Source: Corticium candelabrum (lineage: Eukaryota > Porifera > Homoscleromorpha > Homosclerophorida > Plakinidae). Taken from it: a stretch of 64,000 nt of DNA. The notes beneath the pieces were generated by a model. It did no database searches and was not told the origin of the DNA. It worked only from the letters and a program-made list of their open reading frames with translations. Shown here piece by piece: positions 58,801 through 64,000 of this stretch (position 1 is the first letter of the stretch; each line of letters starts with the position of its first letter). The stretch spans positions 3,003,002-3,067,001 of the forward strand of contig NC_085101.1 of the NCBI RefSeq assembly GCF_963422355.1. Reading direction: 5' to 3'. The position numbers were made by a program, and so were the translations under genes.

Positions 58801-61800
58801 ATACATACACGCATGCATGCACAGAGACAGGTAAGCAAGAATACAGAGTCAGTATTATCTCGCGTTGTCGGCCAAGTCCCGTCTACATCTGGGAAATACA
58901 GTACTGTAACTAAAATTTGAGTAGGCTAACTTGAGGCCTGGCTGTATTTATATTCTAGTTAATTGTGATCAGATGCTTTGTTTTCACAGCACTGCCACTG
59001 TTCAGTCACAGTCGTGACATCACTATCAGTAGCCTCATCCCAACTCACGTGAGCCTGTTAAGTGTTTGGTTCTCGTATGACACTTTCAGCCTCCAGTGAG
59101 TCTGGACTCACTGCGGCAACTACATCATAGCCTTGGCACCCCAGGTGACTAAATACTATCTGTGTCACAAACTCAATTAGCTTATAGCTATCTAATGTGT
59201 GATCCAGCAGATTGTATATCACACCCAAGCCTCCAAACAGTGCATGGTGACTTTCCACGGGGAGTGATTCACCAAGTTCACGCTCTCCAAATCTCAAGAC
59301 AAATGATTTACAGCGATACGGACTTCGCATGTAGTTCAATCGTTGTTTGTGCGGACGAAGATGCCTATAGTATGGACCTAAAGACTTCAAGTTTACCCTC
59401 CCAAAACTCATCATAATTGAAAACACGAAGAGAGGACTGCAATTCCACGTCAATCAAAAATGTGTCTCTCGTGCCATTGCCGGCCCTACTGACCTTTAAC
59501 AATAGAGTCTGCACACTAGCAAGGGCCATACAGATAGCGGATGTGCGACGAAACAATGAGTGAACTACACTCAAAGTCCGGATCACTGTAACTAGACTTG
59601 GCAGGCCCGGCAGTCTACTCGAGTAGGAGTATAACGTCAGAATACACTCACATTTCCACATGCTGAAGTCGTCTTGAGAGTTGGAGAGTGTGAACTTGGT
59701 GAATCACTCACCGTGGAGAGTCACCATGTGCTGATTGGATGCTTGGCCGTGATACACAATCTGCCGGGTCACACCTTAGATAGATATGAGCTAATTGAGT
59801 TTGTGAATTAGTAGTTTTAGTAACGTAGGATGTCAAGGCCATGATGTAGAGTGACACTTAGCAAAGTAAGTGTGTGAAAGTAGGCGTGGTGAGTCCAAAC
59901 TCTCGGGAGGCTGAAAGTGTCATACGGGAACCGGACACTGCCAAGGTCACGTGAGTCTGGGGACGAGGCTAACTATCTGCTTGAGTGGCTTCAAGCCTTA
60001 GTGCCAGATCTTTCCTTGCTTGATAACCAAGACAAGCTTCTGGTGCCACTCGTCAAATTAGTTACAGAACGTTACTGCAAACCGGTAAGAAGTAAGATCT
60101 ACGTACTCACAGCTAAAAAACGAACAGTGATTCAAACCAACCAATGGCCTTGCAGTATACAAATCACTTATGGTATGGGCAATTTCAGATATCGTTGTTA
60201 TTCTGCCTCGGGTGAGTGGCAGCTAATCTCGCTTTTAGTTGCCACTCCCTCGGGGTAATAACAACAATATCCTCGACGTGCCTATATGATAACTAGTAAT
60301 TAACAACTAACTGAACTATAGATGAAAGACATCAATAATACAAACCTCCAATATTTGCATGGCATCTCGTATTCGCCTGTCTCTATAGGCCTGAGATGCA
60401 CGCAGCAACACTGGCAATTCAGTAGACTGGTCAAGCTTCCATATAAGGCGATTCAATTGATCGACCTTGAGATAATCACAATACATTATAGTCAACACAG
60501 TTACCACAAGATGTAACAACAAATTAAGACAAATGTGATTACTAAATTTTTAATTAGGCAACTCAGTAATAATTAGTACCAACGCATTGTCTTATCTAAA
60601 AGGTTGACTTAAAATACAGCCATGGTATCGTTTGCATTCTTTATGACATACTACAACAAATGCTGCTCATTCACTAGCTGTCCTTTTTCCTTTTATGCCT
60701 GTACTTCTTGCAAAGAAAGAAAACTGTAGTCACAAAACTGTCAGCATGATGACACAAACTGAGCTATTCACAACATTCAAAAATATGCAGACTCTCAGTC
60801 TTCAATATCATGTCTTCATGTAAACAAATATACAAGCTCAGTTGCTGCAGCTTAACTAATTGGAACAAATTACCTATCACTAACATATAACAAGATCCAA
60901 ACTCAAAACAAATCTGATATAATACATTATAGCATGCCCAGTGATGTTGCTAATCCACAATAATTACTGCACCTGATTTGTGTACAACAGCAGGAGGCAA
61001 CGATTTAGCAGCATACATCTCTTCTGCAAATGTGTGAGCTTAGGCTGTAGATTATCGGAAGACAGAGCTTTTACTTTCTTGGTTGAATCAAATATGTCGT
61101 GATCCTAAGCACCACAAAAGGTTACTAAACTTGACATCTTTGGCAAATAAACATTACACAATGCAAAACAGCAATAGGCAAAAATGACAAACTAGAAAAC
61201 AATATTTCCAAACCTTATTAATTGATATTGAATTATTTGATGCTACGGCTGCCACAGAAATGTCATCAGGCCTGACAAACCACACAAAAATGAGAGATAT
61301 GGCAAACTTTGCATAGCATCATTGCATAACATATTGACTCACTTAGATTTGAGAACATGGGCATACAACTTTGTCGCAGCATCCAACTTTCCCTGAAGTT
61401 GGAGTGCATATCCTCTCTGAACTCTGAAAATAAATATGTATACATAAACAAATTTCAAAAACAAAAAGGCAACAAATTTCAGTAGTCTGTACCTTATCAC
61501 AGCAAGCTCTTCTTCGATGTCTTCTTCAACAACATCGGGATCATCTTGTAAACTTTTGCGACAGAGATCTGCATCAGTAAACTAGAGGTTAGACAATCGT
61601 GCTGGTACTCATGCAAAAGGAGCCACACTGCATGTTAGCAAACATCCACACTACTGTCTAATGTAAACAGCCACATTATCCTCTCACCCTCTGCCTTTTG
61701 TAGCATCTCCTCTGCTGCTGTATGATGTTGTTGGTATAACAGCATGCAAGCACGATTATAGCATAACTCATAAGTGTCCGTAGACAGCTGAGAAGCAACA

Positions 61801-62208
61801 TTCTCCTCCCAGTGATCGGGAGATACACTAAGTTGCCCAACTAATGCAGCTGACATATTTGCTCTACGTTCATCCCCATATTCATCCTACAACAACTCAA
61901 ACACAATCAGCAAACCAAAGCACCAACATGCAATTGAAAAACAATGCGACTATAAACTGATACTGAAAAACACTTCACTCTGGCAGATAAATAAACTAAG
62001 AAGAAGTCAAATGCTTCTGTCATAACAAGAAGGCAAACAAACATACAAACATAAACAGAGGCAACCACTTCACTGACCAATATAGCCAACAAGTGTGATG
62101 TTATGGCAGGAATAAAATCTAAAGTGAAGTAAAAAAATTTACCTGTGAATGCCGAATCAAATCTTTGTAAAAGCCCAGACTGCTATCATAATTTTCTAGA
62201 CGGTAAAG
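55826..62208 (-). CDS. SRP72: Signal recognition particle 72-kDa subunit, 17 exons, 5' end not identified
   Basis: Seventeen minus-strand exons join with consistent phase: 62208-62143, 61886-61688, 61568-61493, 61423-61343, 61271-61214, 61104-60973, 60465-60346, 57715-57643, 57271-57207, 57106-57011, 56925-56813, 56745-56668, 56595-56458, 56402-56350, 56290-56186, 56114-56084, 56024-55826. They give 560 codons plus stop. The N-terminal half is TPR-like (LYRLENYDSSLGFYKDLIRHS, AELAV-like EEELAVIR, ALQLQGKLDAATKLY). The C-terminus has the SRP72 RNA-binding signature PKNYNPDVDPDPERWLPVRE and a Lys-rich tail ending GKGW. The protein binds SRP RNA together with SRP68 in co-translational ER targeting. 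About 100 N-terminal residues are missing compared with the usual ~670; I could not identify their exons. A foldback element lies in the 2.6-kb intron. Confidence 0.9.
57716..59029. other. SRP72 intron sequence, no gene seen
   Basis: This is part of the 2.6-kb intron. It includes a low-complexity ACATAC/GTAC-rich stretch near 58735-58815. No exon matching SRP72 or any other family is recognised. Confidence 0.5.
59030..59971. mobile_element. TAGCC-family foldback element in an SRP72 intron
   Basis: The ends TAGCCTCATCCCAACTCACG and (reverse) TAGCCTCGTCCCCAGACTCA start inverted arms of about 300 bp (59030-59340 against 59660-59971). The flanks ACTATCAG and ACTATCTG form a near-identical 8-bp target duplication. 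The interior has no recognisable transposase. It shares terminal sequence with the elements at 12585, 20087 and 31851. Confidence 0.8.
59972..60075 (+). other. Exon-like open segment of unknown origin
   Basis: A plus-strand stretch reads LLEWLQALVPDLSLLDNQD...LVTERYCKP and ends at a strong GTAAGA donor. It lies antisense within the SRP72 intron, directly beside the foldback element. I do not recognise the family. It may be a captured exon or chance. Confidence 0.25.
60467..60972. other. SRP72 intron, nothing recognised
   Basis: An AT-rich intron between two well-defined SRP72 exons, with no feature seen. Confidence 0.5.
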
Positions 62209-62879
62209 CTAGAATAAAAACACAAAAATATTAATCACTATCTTGTAGTACCCTTAAGAGCAACAGACAAATAGAAAACCAGAAGAGCAACACTACAGAT
62301 ACCTGGTAAGATCAATAGTAAGATAACAATACCATTGTCAAATTCATTACAAAATCATCAATATCCGCTGTTTTTGGGACTTCCGCAATGATCTCAGTAT
62401 CGTTAGAAACCGTTTGGTGTGGCATTTCTGTTTATCAAATTATCTAAGCCCTTCCTATAAACAAAACGAATAGATAATACGTTTGCATATCAAAGACAAA
62501 CGGGTGGAGCAATGGTTATTATCCAATTATCTTGTAAGACCAACAGATCAGCAACTGGAATCATTTATGATAATTGGTGTAACATGGTCCAACTGGACCA
62601 GCTCCTAGTGCTCTAATGAGCACACCTGGTGTGACCTATACTTCATTACTCACTTCCGAGTTCACACTTACAGGGAATAGACAGTGCACATACTCCAGTA
62701 ATGTGTTCAGCATGACAGATTTCACTAGCCACAAATTTGTTATTCTGAAAAGTACACATGAACATGCAAATAGCAGACAATACTTTCACCAAACCAAACC
62801 AACCAAACTAACTAAACTGACACAACAAGACTTCCATTATAACTAACTTTTAATAATTCCATCAGAACAGCACAATTAA
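62209..62879. other. Region upstream of the first recognised SRP72 exon
   Basis: A minus-strand ATG at 62425 opens a short frame (MPHQTVSNDTEIIAEV...) ending near a GTATTG donor, but it does not resemble SRP72. No other exon is identified. The missing SRP72 5' exons should lie here or further right. Confidence 0.35.
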
Positions 62880-63455
62880 AGGAGAACTCTCACCAAATAC
62901 TAAAACTTGCTGAAAGAAAGATACAAGGCCTGGTATCTTCCTGCAGGAAACCTACGGTCCAGACAGCCACAGAAGCAGAGAATCGGCAACGAGTTGTTCA
63001 GACGATTCCCCGTATGTACACAAAGTCTTACTCACTCGAAGCAACTATTTTAGGTTTAATTAACCATACCAAATGCTCCTAATGCACCCAAAATTCAGCG
63101 AGACATGATTTATGAACTAATCTAAGAAGGGCCTCCTTCTGAGGTTGTATTGCCACAGTCGATACTTGTGTGATAACTTTGGAGTCCCAGTTTGCTTTAG
63201 TCAATAAATCACAACTTGACACCATATGTCTCGCAATCCTTACCTTGAAATGTGCACAGATATTGGTCTTCCTTGCTAACCAACAATTAGAGGTACGCAT
63301 ATGCCACATACGGGTACTAAACACGCCTACGCAAGTAATTTCAATGCTTTACTTCTTTGTTACGGTAAACTTCTGCAGTAAACGGTTGCAAAGAGTTGTG
63401 TCATAAAGTGACAGCTTTCATCTGAGAGATAGTCGATTTTGGTGAGAGTTCTCCT
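62880..63455. mobile_element. 576-bp piggyBac-like MITE
   Basis: The termini AGGAGAACTCTCACCAAA and TTTGGTGAGAGTTCTCCT are perfect 18-bp inverted repeats. TTAA flanks both sides (62876-62879 and 63456-63459), the piggyBac target duplication. The interior minus-strand open frame (about 80 codons) has no recognisable transposase features, so it is non-autonomous. Confidence 0.8.
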
Positions 63456-63690
63456 TTAAACAATTCGTGCATAGGAACACACTGTGAGGTAACAAAATTT
63501 TACAGGAAATCTCAGGCTCTTGGAACAATTCCAACCATAATCTTAAGGGTTTTCCCAGAAAATAAAAATAGCTTGGGGCATCATGTAATTAATCAATTTG
63601 GAAACAGATGTTTGGTGTGACACTTGATAGAAAGTTGAGCTAAATAAATGGTAATATGCAATACTCAGAGTTGCTCAAATAACTACTTAC
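63456..63690. other. Non-coding stretch, nothing recognised
   Basis: No frame, repeat or RNA gene is supported between the piggyBac-like MITE and the predicted exon at 63691. Confidence 0.35.
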
Positions 63691-63851
63691 TAAATTCGGA
63701 TCATCTCTCTTGTTTACTGTGTCGTTTAAAATATTACCACAAGTTAACAAGTCCAAAAGATTTGTTAGATTTTCTTATCTAAACAAACATTGATTCAAAT
63801 TCTATTCTGAATTTGTAGCTAATTAAATTCTAAATGTTTACCTTCAGCCAT
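63691..63851 (-). CDS. Possible first two exons of an unidentified gene
   Basis: ATG 63851 starts a 10-bp exon (63851-63842, MAE plus one base) ending at GTAAAC. A second exon (63773-63691) follows an ATAAG acceptor and ends at a strong GTAAGT donor. The two join in phase to give MAEENLTNLLDLLTCGNILN and then DTVNKRDDPNL. I do not recognise the family. It could be the missing start of SRP72 or a separate gene. Later exons were not found. Confidence 0.3.
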
Positions 63852-64000
63852 CCTTTTATGTTCATTTCTAAAAGCCACATGTTGATTGGCACGTGTTTAT
63901 TAGGGCATTGTTTAGGCCTGTGCCAAAATAGATACATGCATGAGTTTTCAACATGCTAATTGATTAATAACCACTCCTGCAGCAGCAGTAATAACGTCTT

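Overview
This is animal nuclear DNA, most likely from a sponge or another early-branching invertebrate. The reasons are GT-AG introns of about 50 bp to several kb, an SRP72 gene with at least 17 short exons, fused protein kinase-Kelch genes, an ependymin-related gene, and heavy loads of eukaryotic DNA transposons, LINE fragments and microsatellites. The phylum is inferred from gene content and is not proven. No RNA gene or CRISPR array was seen.

Region 1 (1-12130) is a damaged copy of a GTPase block. It holds the tail of a GTPase pseudogene, a GTPase gene cut off after about 46 codons, a decayed hAT transposon, and a class A GTPase gene split by a pogo/Tigger-type transposon with an intact 599-codon transposase. 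A class C GTPase pseudogene and CTGT repeats that contain a LINE fragment follow. Region 2 (12130-17100) has MITE hairpins, a leucine-rich-repeat gene fragment and an ependymin-related gene with a foldback element just upstream. Region 3 (17314-43253) starts with an intact class A GTPase. Two direct copies of a 12-kb block follow (about 18816-30546 and 30558-43253). Each carries a class D GTPase pseudogene split by a foldback transposon, a class B GTPase, a class C GTPase and a CTGT/CCTG microsatellite.

Region 4 (43250-50050) has a 2-oxoglutarate oxygenase gene with a premature stop, a LINE fragment between TA repeats, and a 3.4-kb TIR element carrying an integrase-type HTH exon. Region 5 (50254-55309, minus strand) has two tandem kinase-Kelch genes, one apparently catalytically active and one a pseudokinase. 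Region 6 (55826-64000, minus strand) holds SRP72 and perhaps the start of another gene.

The most notable content is the GTPase array. Each full protein joins a CARD-like death-fold domain, an AIG1/TOC-type GTPase domain and a glycine-rich hydrophobic tail. Class C lacks the tail and sits next to a tailed class B gene in both complete blocks. A GCGGAAA...ATACGGG-type motif pair recurs upstream of every class. I infer a co-regulated innate-immune or membrane-acting GTPase system with tailed and tail-less partners, kept evolving by segmental duplication. The family level is well supported; the immune role is inference.
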